DNA from: Fasciolopsis buskii
Lineage: Eukaryota > Platyhelminthes > Trematoda > Plagiorchiida > Fasciolidae
Assembly: GCA_008360955.1 (NCBI GenBank)
Contig: LUCM01010391.1
Coordinates: 306,181 to 370,180 of the forward strand
Direction: 5' to 3'
DNA: 64,000 bases
The position numbers were made by a program, and so were the translations under genes. The notes under the pieces are model-generated. The model was not told where the DNA came from and made no database searches. It saw only the letters and a list, made by a program, of their open reading frames with translations. Shown in pieces: positions 1 to 12,482 of the stretch (its first letter is position 1; the number at the start of each line of letters is the position of its first letter).

Positions 1-353
1 TTACAATAGTTCTCTGTTTGTCCAATGTCAACTTTTTGACTACTTTTCTGTCCAAGTGTGGAACCTGCAGCCCTCTGCACCACCTCAGCAAGTACACTAG
101 GACTGAAATAAAAAGGCATTCCATCTGCCTGGTGGATGTTCAAGGGCAACTCAGTAGTAAGCTGCAAACCACAGTTCGATTCACAGCGTTCCAAAAAGTG
201 TGGAGATCACTGTAGGGGTTTCTAGTCTGGTTCCACACTCCCTCACTCTCCTGATTTTATTTTGATTGATAAACGAAAAAAGAAGGGATAAATGAATGGC
301 AGCACTGATGATATTTCTGCAACTATGTACCACCCGCCGTTGCCTTCACTTAC
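1..353 (-). other. Intron downstream of the MTBD exon (partial)
   Basis: Begins with donor GTAAGTG and runs off the left edge. A 65-codon plus-strand open frame here has no recognisable product. I see no repeat or RNA gene in it. Confidence 0.8.
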
Positions 354-761
354 CTGAACTTCTAGCTCCGCTTCAGCAATAGCCAATTTCTCTTTTTTCG
401 GAGCAACGATTTTGGCCACCTTATCATATTTGTCAAGAGCAATAATCCATTTGCACAGACCTTCACAAGCTGTGCTTGCGTTACGAACGATTTTTGGGTC
501 AAAATCCGTATTGGGAATATAATTATCCCGAATCTTTTTCATTGTGGGCCCGGGGATATGATCAATATTATAATTGCGCAATCGATCGAGAAATTTCAAA
601 TCTCCAAGTAGTTTGAGCGAGGGACCCCAAAAATCTTCGGTTATACGACCGGTACCGTCCGGGCGACGATCGGGTTTCTCCCCAAGCATGATACACACAG
701 CTTCCATGACCAGTTTGACCACACCTGGTGGATTTTTCATCGACTTTACCAATGTTATATC
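354..761 (-). CDS. DNAH7: Dynein heavy chain exon: microtubule-binding domain and start of CC2
   Basis: A 408-nt exon (136 codons, residues 1382-1517), phase 0 at both ends. It encodes DITLVKSMKNPPG and KLVMEAVCIM, then the microtubule-binding domain with EDFWGPSLKLLGDLKFLDRL, MKKIRDNYI and VRNASTACEGLCKWI, and the start of returning stalk helix CC2 (DKVAKIVAPKKEKLAIAEAEL). The domain docks on tubulin in the groove between protofilament subunits. The acceptor is CCACAG|GAT and the donor CAG|GTAAGTG. The rest of CC2 and AAA5-AAA6 should follow to the left of the window. Confidence 0.96.
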
Positions 762-3682
762 CTGTGGTTAAATAAAAAATAAACATTAGGAATGTTCAGA
801 TTAAAACATGCATTACGTCACCACTCACCTAATGTACGCACACGGAATTGACTAGTTTGCAGGCATCTCAGCTAGAATGGTAAAATCGGGAGTAACGAAA
901 GCGTGGAGGTTCCGCTTCCACACCTGGTGGTGCGAATTGAACTCGCAATAGGAAAAAATTGAAACAACTCCAAATTCGTCTCCCCGACGAGTGTTCCTAA
1001 CCTGTTCCTGTGATGCCATGGTCACAAAACAGGTGACAGAAGAATGCATTTACAAACGTCTCTAGAAAGTCCATTTCGCCGTATGTGGTGCGCTGAGGTT
1101 CGCATTCATTAGGAGTGGTGATTAGACGAAAATCGCCGCACGTCAAAACTGATTGAATCACACGTTAGAAAGTGGTCCTGCGTAAACTCTTAGTGGTACG
1201 GTTTTGGTCTTGAACCGTGTCGTTTAACCTTGATGTATAAAAGTCCATACTTTGACATGTTCAATTGAGTTAAAAACAAATGAAGCCTGTAACATTTAAT
1301 CAACGATTATTTTAACAAAAGAACGACTTCGCCATCTACGACAAGAAATCCATTCTTTTAGGAATTACAATACGCAAGTGCCTTTTGAAGTTCATTGAAC
1401 TATGATCATGAGAATCTTGCAGTAGCATACCCACTGAATTCCACGTCGCACTTAGTGTTATCGCTATTATTACTGCGATTATTATTAATATTGCTTTACG
1501 ATGGTCTAGAGTCAAGAAATATGCCATATAAACCATGGCAGGAAGATAGTGGAAGTGAAGCCGTTCTTTCGATAACAGATAAAATAAGGAGCGCTTTTCA
1601 ACAGGGTTCATATTACCTATTCTTTTTTTTCTGAGACATATTAGTCGCACTGTACAAGGGTAACTGAGGTTTTCCGCGCTACCACTTCTAACGTTTCTAG
1701 TCCCCCGCCATATTCGTCATCATTAGGGAGCTTCCAATCGGGTGATCAACATTTTAAGTGTTTTCCATATCACTGGTTGTCCGCCGCGTCACTTCTTCCA
1801 ATTGGTCCCACTGTGTGTAGATGGCTCACGCCAGGTGGACTTTGATTCAGCACTGGCAGCACCTGCCCAAACCACCCCGGTCGGCATTGTGAAATGAAAG
1901 CATCAAGGCGCGATCTTATTGGTCCAAGAACCTGGTTTCTAGCTGCAGTTTTGCTGATGTGTATTACCAGTACGACGCCCGGGCAATTCTTCGTATACTT
2001 TGACTCTCAAATGCTGACAATCGTCGAACATTATCCATACGGTAAGACCCCACGAACAGCTGCTTGATCTGAGTCAAACCAGAAAGGCAGAACTTTGATT
2101 GCAGTACGTTCACATCTGGCTCGATTTTTGCTGCTCTTCTCCCCAAACTGTGATAATCGGTTTTTGTACCTGATTTACCTTAATCAGGGCACATTTATGA
2201 GTACCACACTGCTTTTGGTGGTATGTTTGTTATACGTGCGTTTTGATTCCCACAGTATCCATTTTATGCTTTGTCGAGCCTACCCCACTGAAAAGAGATT
2301 CACGTCTGGAGACGTCCAATTCGACAGAATTCTGTCCGTCCTTGTCCGGAACTCTTAACAAGATTTCCAAAGATTTCGAGGGTTGTATATGTGATAAGAT
2401 AAACCCACTCAGGATACCTATTGTTGGGGAACAAAATGTGCGGTGCGTGTTCAAAATAAGTAGATAAAATGGGTAAGCTCACAATACAAGGAGGACGATT
2501 GAGTGGCTCACCGTGAACGAGTAGATAGGGGAACAATCAGCATCAGAAGTGGTACTACAACAGCCCAAAAGAACTTTGTCATCATAAGGTACAACACAGA
2601 CGATGGAATGTCATACGGCAGATGCCAATGCGGCTGTTTTTGGGGCCGATGCATCAAAAAACCTGGTGACGTCAGGATTGTTGTCGTCAGCAGCAAAGAA
2701 TTCCGAGTGAAATATCATTGAAAATACCTAAGCAAAAACTAATGTAAGGTAGAGAAAATCGAATAAGTGTGGTGCCCAGGGATGCAGTGGGTTTTGAGGG
2801 CTTGCAGCTTAAACTTAAAGAGGTGGATAAAAAGCTAGGGAAAATTACGCACCATCAGGGATCGTAACCTGTTGGTACTTAACATCGAAGAACGCAGCAT
2901 GGAAAAATTCAAGGCTATGGCGGACTTGGATAATAGGAGGATCAGAGATGTTCAACGAATTGCAGATCGGAAGTGGGATATGGAACTGAAAAGATTCTAT
3001 CCAATAGGAGTACGAAAACGACTTAGACAAGGTGCAGGAGTTGGTGCAAGAAGACCAGGAGTAGCCCAGTTTGCTGACGCCATTCTCAAAAACCACTTAT
3101 TGACCAAGGTGAATATTACTTTCCATTCCACTGGAATTCGCTATCGAGTTGCACTTGACGACTGTTTGATCGGCCAGAAAGATAACTTCAGATCTATCTG
3201 TCGCCACGGTCGAACGCTCGTGGAATGGCCAACGGGATTCCATGTGTTGTTAACACTCCCGGAACCGTGCAACAATTTCCAGAATAAAGGAGGCCCTCCA
3301 TCGCAAGGAGGGGGAGGAGCGTAGTCAACGGGCTCATTCCAGGAAAGAATCGTGGATCAAGTGTGGGTTTGTGCAGATCGCACTCCAGCGGCTTTTCCCA
3401 CGTCCGAGACCAACTTGCCTACAGTGCTGATAGTAAAGGAACGGTACTGAGGCGGTCTCCGACCTGTAAAAATGCAAATATGCGCCGTGCGACTGCCTTT
3501 GTCTTATTACGGATAAGCACCACGTGTGCTGCACTGAGATGCCTGTGACCGTGCTACGTGCAATCACACTGCGGCATAGGCACGTGTGCACACATCAGTG
3601 ACACGGGACAGCAAATCACACATCCTGTATGTCGGAGTCATGGAAGCAAGGGCATCATGAACGGAGTGTAGCTACAGGGTAT

Positions 3683-4083
3683 ATCAAAGTAACCGAAAGG
3701 GTCTGAAACTGGAGCAAAACGAAATGCCATAATCTCGCACCTCAAAGTAAATGGGCCCAGATACAGACTTTGCTTGCTTGTAGCACACCGGCCCGACAGG
3801 CCCCAGCTCAGTCAGGGTTGTGCAAGTATGAGGAAGTTGAATGAAGCCCAGTTGAATCCAAAATGTCTGAGTGATTTAAGATTTGCTCAGGCCTCAAACA
3901 CGAAGACCTGATTTATCACTTGGCCAGGCAAGTGAACTAAGCTGTACTGTGGCCATCACGGCTATTCATGGGGCTAGCAATGGATTCTCGCCGCAAAGTC
4001 GAGGCGCAAACTGACGAGCTAGGATGATTTGAGCCCGTCATAATGTAAATTTTGGACGGGCTTAACTCATCTCACCCCAATTT
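3683..4083 (+). repeat. Dispersed repeat family R1, copy a
   Basis: About 400 bp that lines up in the same orientation with 48212-48612 along its whole length. Shared landmarks are a CGTCTGAAACTGGAGC-type start, TTTGCTTGCTTGTAGCACAC, a GCCCAGTTGA block, GATTTAAGATTTG, and a 3' end GACGGGCTTAACTCA. No coding capacity is visible. The family is not one I can name. The next copy begins immediately to the right in the opposite orientation. Confidence 0.75.
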
Positions 4084-4084
4084 T

Positions 4085-4245
4085 GCTCACACATGATGAC
4101 GCCCCCTGACTGAGCTGGGCGTTGGCGACTCCATACGCTTCAAGCAAACAAAGTCAGCGGCTTTGGTTATTGACGTTGATATATAAGACTGAGGAATTCC
4201 GTTTTGGCCTTGCGTCAGACCGTTTTGGCTATTTGGACTTTAGAA
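4085..4245 (-). repeat. Dispersed repeat family R1, copy b (opposite orientation)
   Basis: Matches the reverse complement of the first 160 bp or so of copies a and d: CACATGATGACG, CTGACTGAGCTGGG, CAAGCAAACAAAGTCAGC and TCAGACCGTTTTGG occur in order. It abuts copy a head to head, so 3683-4245 is a pair of opposed partial copies. Divergence is high, and the boundary at the right is approximate. Confidence 0.65.
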
Positions 4246-5841
4246 TCGATCCACCACAGCCCGGTGGGAAAGCACAAGAAGAATGGCACCGGGGGCTGCA
4301 ACCGTTAGTTCAGTCTCCTTTGTTCAAACACCACAAGATCGACCAATTGGACCACCTGGGGTTGCTGACGCACTGATGAGTTCTTGGCCAGGCGACAGTG
4401 GTTCAACCAATCCGGTAACAACAATCAACAACTCGGGGATCAGACTGAATGTCAATGACCTAAGCACGAAACTGAACGAAGGACGACTGGGCGCACATCA
4501 GTGGAGTGCGGTCGATAAGGGCAGAAATGTAAGAAGCCGGGTGGACAGCACGCGGACGCAAACGGCAACTGGTCAGTTGAATGAGCGAAGTAGAAAACGG
4601 TTTAGCGGCACCCGTCTGGGCGAACTTGCGGGGCGGAGCTGTGCTAATCTGTGGTACGTCTTCTCCAGTGTATCGCGTGATGGTTACCAAAGGGGGTCAC
4701 CGCGGGTTTGTTTGTCCATTTTTCGTCATTAGTCTGCTGAGAAGTTTATCTTGGTCCTTGTATGTTCACGAAACAATCTCCTAAGTTGTAATACTGCATA
4801 TCTCCTTCTCCGAATGGGGATGCTTTCAGTTGTCCCTTCTTTCTAATGATCTAAGTGTAGTTGGTAATTGTTCCTGTTCCGTTGCAAAAACCACTGACCT
4901 ACTAATAAGGTCTATGGGCATATCTACAGGTTTAGTGGCTTATCGGGAGACATTTATCATACTTGTGAAAACTTTAGTTCCAGAATAATCTCGGATGCTT
5001 ATCATCCTTTCCACAAAGTTGGACACTGTGTAGCGGACAAACTCAAACAAGGAGGAATGGTGAATTCCCTGTCATTTGTTATAAGTCACATTTAACGTTT
5101 TGTTGGGATGATTATGGCCTATAGATATGCACGGGCGTGCGACTGACCAAAATGGGTCAACTAGTAACGCGGTTGCAATTCGTGGTTGGTCTTATGTCAG
5201 CTTTTTCTTGGACAATTGCCATCATTTCGTTCGAACATTTGAACTCACCATCAGAATTAGAAATGATAAAAAAACGTGGAAAACATGATTAGTCATGAAA
5301 GGCGGATGAAAAATCCAGTTGCGACTTGTGAGAATTCGGGCCAATTAAAAAAATAGTTTTATTTGCCCTGAAAGAAAGAAAGATGGGCGTGTTAAGGCAT
5401 GATAATTGTTCTCCGATAAATTAGCGTGTAGAGCATTCGAAGTTATCTTGACTGTGTACTCTTCGCACGCACACAAATACAGATCGCGTAATTCGATAGA
5501 TAATTGTTCCATTGATAGGAATGATGCATCAACAATAATTGATATACTTCGTGAAGGACTTTAAGAGCTACTTTTAGCGAACGGAAACAAACGACCATGG
5601 GGACGACTACCGTATGTTTTATCGATAGAGATCCCCGCGTATTTAACGAAATCTACCCTAGCAAGCGGTATTATGTTCGTCAGAAAATAATTTTACGCGT
5701 AATATCATTTGTAATGAATGGTTTTCAATGTTGTGACGTTTGTCAATTATTCGTCTGAAAACTTCCCTATAATTAAATGGAGCGTAAATACTGATACGAA
5801 TACATAAAAAGAGATATCTCAGAGACGTAATTATCACTCAC

Positions 5842-6268
5842 ACTTTGTTTAAGTGTGTCCAACGAGGCCAGGGCGTCTTTTAGAATGGGCATAGCCTCTG
5901 CCAAATCGGCCTCGCACTCGTCTTTGATCGCCTTGGAAGCTGCTGCTGCCTGATTCGCAACCAGCTGATCGGCGGCCACTATCTCCCGTTGAGCTTCCAC
6001 TTCGACCGAATCCTGAGCAATCTTTTTCAACAATGCATCCGTCTCGGCACTGGTCTCCATTAGTAGTGGTTGCAAATCGCGCAATTCGATCTGCATTTTG
6101 CCTACCTCACTGGCCGCAAATTCCAATTTTTGTAAACCCGTTAAATAGCGATTACGCATCGTGGTCAATTCGGTTCGCTTTTTGTTCAGCAGTTTCTTGA
6201 ATGTCAAAATCATTTCCAGGTAGGAAGTTGGAGTGACGTAGCTATGGCGTCGAAGCACTTCCAAATAT
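5842..6268 (-). CDS. DNAH7: Dynein heavy chain exon: stalk coiled coil CC1
   Basis: Residues 1239-1381. After YLEVLRRHSYVTPTSYLEMI (the strongly conserved stalk base) comes the long outgoing coiled coil: LTGLQKLEFAASEVGKMQIEL, heptad-like Leu/Ile spacing, and the conserved AIKDECEADLAEAMPIL. CC1 and CC2 form the antiparallel stalk that carries the microtubule-binding domain and passes register shifts to the ring. The acceptor is TTACGCAG|A. The donor AGT|GTGAGT was chosen over an overlapping GTGTGA because it keeps phase 0 into DITLVKSM. A long open extension 5' of the acceptor is intronic. Confidence 0.95.
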
Positions 6269-7989
6269 CTGCGTAACAAAATGGAGAAATCATTGGTTTG
6301 TGTAGCAAGCCTATATGAAAATAATAGATTTAGAAGCACAATGAATTTTTTCCAGCGTCTGTACACTAAAACTTTTTGGTGGTGATATGAAAATTGAACA
6401 CTCGAAACGAAGACCAAAGAAGAGAATGAATTCGACAGACTTGAATTATCATCCATTCAGGTTTCATCTAAGCATGTTAACTAAATGTGACCGATCAAGG
6501 GTTTTTCAGTTGTTCTTGCTTGACTGAATCAAACGCAGTTAGCTAAAGGGATTTTTTCGTTTCAAAACACTCCGAAATTTTGTCGGATCTGTCCAGCAAG
6601 GATGACAGAAGACTTATCGTGTTATAGACCTCCAAAGGTACCACCTCATCAAGTATAACAGTCACGCATTTCGATCAAACTGATCTGACCCTATATTACC
6701 GCCAAATGAAACCCACTGAAATTGAGTTCTTAGTAGACACTAAAATGTGAGAAATCGTGAGTTTATAATACCTCATTTTTATTTGTGCGGACCGTGAATT
6801 TAATCTCATACAGAAACACGGTTAAGTTTTTCGCGGAAATAACTACCTACAATTTGTCTTGTTGCTAGGTTGAGTTTTATCTATAACTCTTCTTAGAGCA
6901 GGAATCGTCGTCCGGTCTACTCACTTTTGCAGGGTGCGCACTGATGTCCACGCGTCCAAGCTAAATCTCAGCCTAGACATCGGAATTTTTAACCGAAGGC
7001 CAACCCGGACAACCAAGCAACGAAATCACGTGACAGGGTCGAAGGGCATAGAAGCAAATCCCCGGTTGTTTAGGTTTTCAGTCTGAGCTTGACGTCACGC
7101 GCAAATACACGCACCCCTTTGTGGGTCTTTTTTCACAACATTTTTGTGAGAGGATTTCGGTGATGAAATCCAAATCGCGTCCTTAACAAGGTGCTTTTTC
7201 GGAAAGTGATCGCTGTCCGATCGTACCCTATACGAAGGTGCACCGTAAAGTAAAGGAATATTATCCGACAACGTAATAGTTATCCGAAGTCTAGAAATTA
7301 GATCGGGTGAATGGTACACGGGTCAGCTGCGAGCCTGGTGTCGAAGACAAGATTGAAAGAGACCGGTTTTTCTCGTGGCATGTTCAAATGCGTGCAAGAG
7401 TCTCTCTGGAAAAGCCTACGACCGGCCTTTCTTAAGCAAGCCAAACGGGATCCAAGTAGAACCAAGTCGAGTGAGTAAAACATCTAGCATTGGGGTTAGA
7501 CATTTTGATTATTGAACAAAGGCGACGGATGAGCATCTGAAATTTAAGTTGCATTTTCAGTGGTTTATATTATTAAGCCGTTTACATTGAAAGTAGCATG
7601 TATGAAGATATCATGCAGAGTAGTGATAAACGTCGATATTCAGTAGTCATTATCTGAGGTGAAAATTCAAACAGACGCATGTGACAAATCATCCACATAT
7701 AATGAACAGACCACTCCAATCACCAAGCATTATTTACGGTCCCTCTGTTTGTTGAATACTATTATTCGTCATGCAGTGCCAACATCTGACTTGCTATTGA
7801 AAACCGTCGGAGCAATCTACATTTGCTAAAGAACACTATCTAATCACGTTAAAATTAACTCACGGTCATTTGGTAGTAAAAATGGTATTCAGTAATACAG
7901 TAAAATTGGAATCTCGATTCAATTCAACCGTGCACATTCTGAGCACTTACAGGATAATAAAATAACAAGAACAAATCCGACTAACCCAC
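6269..7989 (-). other. Dynein intron 11, 1.7 kb
   Basis: Nothing recognisable: scattered short open frames on both strands, none resembling a protein family, and no clear repeat. Confidence 0.75.
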
Positions 7990-8123
7990 CTGGTCGAGAG
8001 TTTCCGAACACTTTCGTGGAAGTATTTACAAACAGTGACGGATGACTCCCTGGTATTGTCCGAGAATTCAATATCCTCAAAATATGTGTTGGCGACCATT
8101 TCCAAAGCGTCTTCAGGCCAAAC
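7990..8123 (-). CDS. DNAH7: Dynein heavy chain exon: approach to the stalk
   Basis: A 134-nt exon (44 codons plus two bases, residues 1195-1238). It encodes VWPEDALEMVANTYFEDIEFSDNTRE and CKYFHESVRKLST, the conserved segment between AAA4 and the outgoing stalk helix. The acceptor is TTTCCAG|GTT and the donor AG|GTGGGT. The two leftover bases plus A from the next exon give Arg, keeping the frame into YLEVLRRH. Confidence 0.93.
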
Positions 8124-8410
8124 CTGGAAAATGCGATCAGATTTTCTTTGTTTTTGGTTTCTCACCATGTATAAAAAGAAACTAAAAATATTCTTCATAA
8201 TAAATGAGAAAAAGTAAGCAAATAGGCAACTAGCTAAGCTAGTTTCTTAAAGGATGGAATTCATCTACTTATACGTGATTTGATTGGGAAATAAACTAGT
8301 TTAAGGTTGGCTCAATGAAATATTACAATAAAAACATGCTAGTCATTTTAAATCGAAGTGCCGTTCCTTCTGCTTTTCGGAATTACTTTATGGTACTTCG
8401 ACTGCGCATC

Positions 8411-8432
8411 TGAGAAAGAGAGAGAGAGAGAT
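8411..8432. repeat. GA simple repeat
   Basis: Short run of (GA)n with one interruption. A second purine-rich GAGAGA stretch lies at about 8940-8962. No function is implied. Confidence 0.8.
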
Positions 8433-10139
8433 CGACGGTGCGCATGTTTGGTAGTAAACGCTTGTGCTGTTTTTGTCATGTTTTTCATCTTCCCTTCGAA
8501 CGACCCCAAAATTTCCAAATGCTCGCTTTAGGTAAACCAACGCGTCTTAGTGTGTCTCAGTGAAGCGGACCGGGATGTATTCATCTCACCATTTCGACTG
8601 GATTTAACGAATTGTCTCTTATCGGGGCTCGATGATCAATCGCATCGATTAGTGCACGGTATGTATGCGCTAGGGAAAGTGATGCCAATAGATTGGAAGG
8701 AAAAGTCTGTTGTCTTCTGTTCTAGCTTCGTTTACAAACATTAGGAGGACCGAGTATCACTACCGACATATTGTACAGCAAAACATGACAAAAAAATAAC
8801 TTGGAATTGAAGACGTATGCTCCATCCCGTAGTCGGATCAGCCTGCTCGATATTCTAATTAAGTTATTAAGTCAGTATCGTGGAAATTCCTAAGGACCAA
8901 GTGACCTGTACGTGTTTGTTTCTTTGTTTGTTTTTGTCGGAGAGAGACAGCGAGAGAGAGATTGGCCTCAACACCCACGTGGTGGTTTTTCGGTCATTTT
9001 GTGACAGTTAGCTGAACGCGCTCCTATATCGGTATGTGGGTAGAATGCAATATCGGTTTGGGTAGGTAGCAGTTTCATGGAAAGTTTCCACTCTGTTTTC
9101 TATTTCATTTTGGACACAGTGGACGGAGGGTTTCTCCTGATTTGACTGATCTCCCTAATGTTCAAGCCGCAGGCTTTTGCCAACTGCTGCTAAATGTACC
9201 AATGCACTATGAAGAGATTCTGCCAGTACAGGTTCTGAATGTATTAAGAGTGGGGTCAGAAACTTTTGTCGCGAGTGTATAATGAGAATTTAGACAAAAG
9301 GGACTTGAAAACTCAAGACCAGAGGTTTCTGAAGAGATGTCCGTTGAATGACATCGTGGTGCTATTATCGAAGTGTATTCCTTATTGCAGTTAACCAGTT
9401 AGTGAGCAGTTTCATGAGCATTAAAACCACTGCAACGTTACTGACGGAATGACATAGATGTCCTAGTCTTTGATCAAAAAATGGGACGATGATGAAGTAG
9501 TAGGACACTCTCTCGTGTACAATGCGCTGTCGAGAAATTCGTCATGAATCACACAGCAAGTTTATTCTGGTAAATGGCGAGAGGCTATTGATAAGTGTGA
9601 CTTTCTAGAGGTCGAACAAAGCAAGAAATTAGTGGTTAATAAGAAAAAGGTTTATGAGACTGAACAATACGGCAGGGATCAAACCTGTTGAACAGCGTGG
9701 AATTCTGCCAGCAGTGTCTCGATGAACATCGAGTTATGGACGCTCAGTTCACTGAGCTTTTTGGATGTACTGAAAGTAGAACTTTTCGGATGCTTCGTGG
9801 CAGTGGAGTTTCTAACGGTAGTTCACTTGCAGAGGATGGTTGGTTGAGTGACCTCATTTTGACGAGTTCGTTATTCAGTCATCCAGGGAAGATGACAATG
9901 GAAAAATACAGCCAGTGTGGTAATGTGCACATATCAGCTCAATTTTCATAACCACTAACTTTGCACGAACATCCTCTATTTTTGGTTGCTTCCTCACAAC
10001 ATTGACTTGAAAGATAAAACGAGAAGAAGGGATAAGGGAAGATTAACTGCATGGTAATAAAGTTGCAGATATTTACTAAAAGAAAAGATTTCGATTGCAA
10101 GAACAACCCATACTGCAGCCCTGAGCTATATCATCCACT

Positions 10140-11640
10140 GCCTCCAAACATCGCTTCGGAGGGACCAACGGACCCGAATCTGGTAGTCTAAATGGGTCAA
10201 TACGAACCAGTCTACTGGTTAGCGTTCTCATATCTTTTTGCCATGTGATCGACTGACTATCTTGGCCAGTCCTCCAACTCTCTCCTGCCTTAGAGAACAG
10301 CGTACAATGAGGCAGGTGTGCGCAAAACGTGTCTCAAGCAACTTAGTCTGTTCATATTCAGTGTTTCTAACAGTTGGACCGCAGGACCCAGTACCTTACG
10401 TCTAACCTACGACATTGTAACAATTGTGTTCAAACACCGAAAGTCTTCACTTTCCTACTGCTCACAACGGCCGTGGCTCTGAGCCGTATACTGATACTAT
10501 GTACACCCGACCTTTGGTCGATAATCGGAGGCCACTCCAACGCCACAGATGCTTGAAATTGATAAATGCCAATTGACCCTCTCTGCACGTGGAGACAATT
10601 CATTCGATGTACGATCGCCAGGTGCGATACAACTACGCAAAAAACCAAATCTTTTTCACCCAATTCTTCTGAGTGATCGAGATTCGGCTTCGAACCAGTC
10701 CAATCGCCCGCTAGCGTTTTACACTTGTAATGTGCAAAGCACATATGAAGCATACCCGCACTAACGTTCAAATGATCGAGAAAACCTGCATCTTACTTCG
10801 GTCTGTACTCAGACCACACCATCATCCGCACATTTCAGGTCAGGCAGTTTCCCGTCTGAGCACATATCAATGCCAATTTTCCCGGATGAGGAGAGTTACC
10901 CCTTAAGAGCAAAGTTTCTTTGATCTGTTTCCAGTGTTCGCCAAAACCTTAGTGAAACGACAATGGCGATTATTGTTTAGAAGCAGCTGTACAGGCTTTT
11001 GTGTTAGTGTGACCACAGACTAGGTGTAAACGAAGGCGAAGACACTAAAGTACGATCTGTCCATATCGGTTAACCAGAAAGATCGAGAATTCCCGATTTG
11101 TTCACACCACCGGTCCCCAATAGTAATGTGGCAAATCTGAGTCCTGCGACTTGGATGAGGAGGGTGCCAGGTGAGCCCATGTCGCTTTTTAGGGTAAAAG
11201 TTGGGGTTTCGCCAGAAACAATCTGCAGTCAGAAAAAACTTGAATAATATGATGTCAATTATCGGTGCGATGGGGGGAGGTAGAAACTCGGCCTCCGGCG
11301 TACCTTTCTTTCTCTTCCAATTACTCAAGCTGGACGTTAAAATCACCAGCAACAACCACATCGGCCGTTGAACGCACATTTTAGAGTATTCGAGATAAGT
11401 CCGGATAGAACTTCTCTTTGGTCTCAGGAGAGCAGCAATTAACGGGCACACAGAGATACAATGAACAGACAACAATGCTCCAGTCCACTGTTACTGAACT
11501 GCCCAGCCGGACAGCACACACGGCTGCTGACCGAGATCCACATTAACAGTACATGCTGGGCTCTCGTGCTTATCATGACCCCGACCCCAGTATGACCGCG
11601 GGCACTGGAAACCGGATCACCTGACACGCAAAAAGTGAAG
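10140..11640 (-). mobile_element. RTE-type non-LTR retrotransposon, internally deleted and frameshifted
   Basis: Same strand as the dynein gene. Reading 5' to 3': an APE-type endonuclease part (11627 to about 11020) with SGDPVSSARGHTGVGVM and, further on, CFWRNPNFYPKKRHGLTW, HPSRRTQICHI and DMDRSYFSV, the end of the EN domain. Next comes a jump to a reverse-transcriptase motif C remnant, LPDLKCADD (10821-10832 encodes CADD where YADD is normal), then MCFAHYKCKTLAGDWTGSKPNL and the C-terminal YGSEPRPL and RLSVFEHNC region (about 10430-10500). The end is a degraded match to the LGHVLRM zone near 10250-10350. RT motifs before C are missing. Several stops and frameshifts make it non-autonomous. 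I recognise the RTE clade from the EN and C-terminal motifs; the subfamily is not assigned. Confidence 0.85.
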
Positions 11641-12467
11641 CGAAAGAATGGCTGTATCTGAGCTACGAATAGTGATTATGCACGTGGGATCTTATATACC
11701 CATTTTGGAGCCGCGACACATTTTTATCTTTTACTTTCCTTATTAATGAAATAACAATATACATCATTTTTCAGGAAGGGGGCCGTGGTCACCAGAGGTA
11801 TACCAAGTGGGGAAGTTGACCTTCACGTCCAAACACCATGACCTTATCCGCTTGGCCATCGCCGGTATACGCCTGTTACAAAAGTTTCAACAGTTTAAGC
11901 TGGGATAGCTTGTTACCCTACTTGATTTAGCGTCCTGACATTGAATGGAGCTAAATGAAGTGAACAGCCAAGCGTAAACACTGGATCCAAAATATCTGCA
12001 ATCTTTCCACTAGTATTGCCACCATGTAAATCTACCGCGCCGTGGCATCTCATATGGATCGTACATCAAACGAATGGAAGCGGCAAGATCTCGTGTCATT
12101 CTGCTTAGTCGGAAGAACGAAGGTTGGTAAACTTCCCTATGGAAAGAATTCTGGAGGCCTCTGGGGAACTAATACATGGCGGCTCCGTACACCACAGATT
12201 TTTTTTCTGGGAGTATTAGCTGGAGTCTTTGACTCAATAGTTTGACTCACAGTGTAGTAGGGTGTTAACTCAGTACGGGAGCTCAGGTAATATGCACGTT
12301 AAAGGAAGAGAACTGAACAAATTTAAAGGTGCGGACGCTGCCCCAAGGCCTTATTAGTAACAAGATGACCTCAATTTAATCTAGGAAGAAACACCATAAT
12401 CCGATCAATAAGGATTGCGGCTCATTGTAATTCCAACATACTTACTAGGAAGTCGTTTCCCTACGGT

Positions 12468-12482
12468 ATATATATATATATA
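12468..12482. repeat. TA dinucleotide repeat
   Basis: Short (TA)n run in intron 10 with no associated feature. Confidence 0.8.

Larger units (their letters stand above)
762..5841 (-). other. Dynein intron 12, 5.1 kb
   Basis: Contains two opposed copies of dispersed repeat R1 (3683-4245). The stretch 2845-3560 is GC-richer than its surroundings and holds a 150-codon plus-strand open frame (2872-3324) that resembles no family I know; two more overlapping open frames lie at 4283-4784. These may be decayed mobile-element sequence but I cannot name one. In 762-2840 and 4790-5840 I see nothing recognisable. Confidence 0.7.

Noticed and set aside
568..786. Minus-strand 72-codon open frame over the MTBD exon
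   Set aside because: It is another frame of the real dynein exon; the family motifs are in the overlapping frame.
2872..3324. 150-codon plus-strand open frame
   Set aside because: No recognisable domain, start context or splice partner, and ends in a low-complexity Gly run. Kept only as a remark under intron 12.
6269..6456. 5' extension of the stalk exon open frame, with an ATG
   Set aside because: The peptide does not fit dynein and lies before a good TTACGCAG acceptor that completes the split Arg codon.
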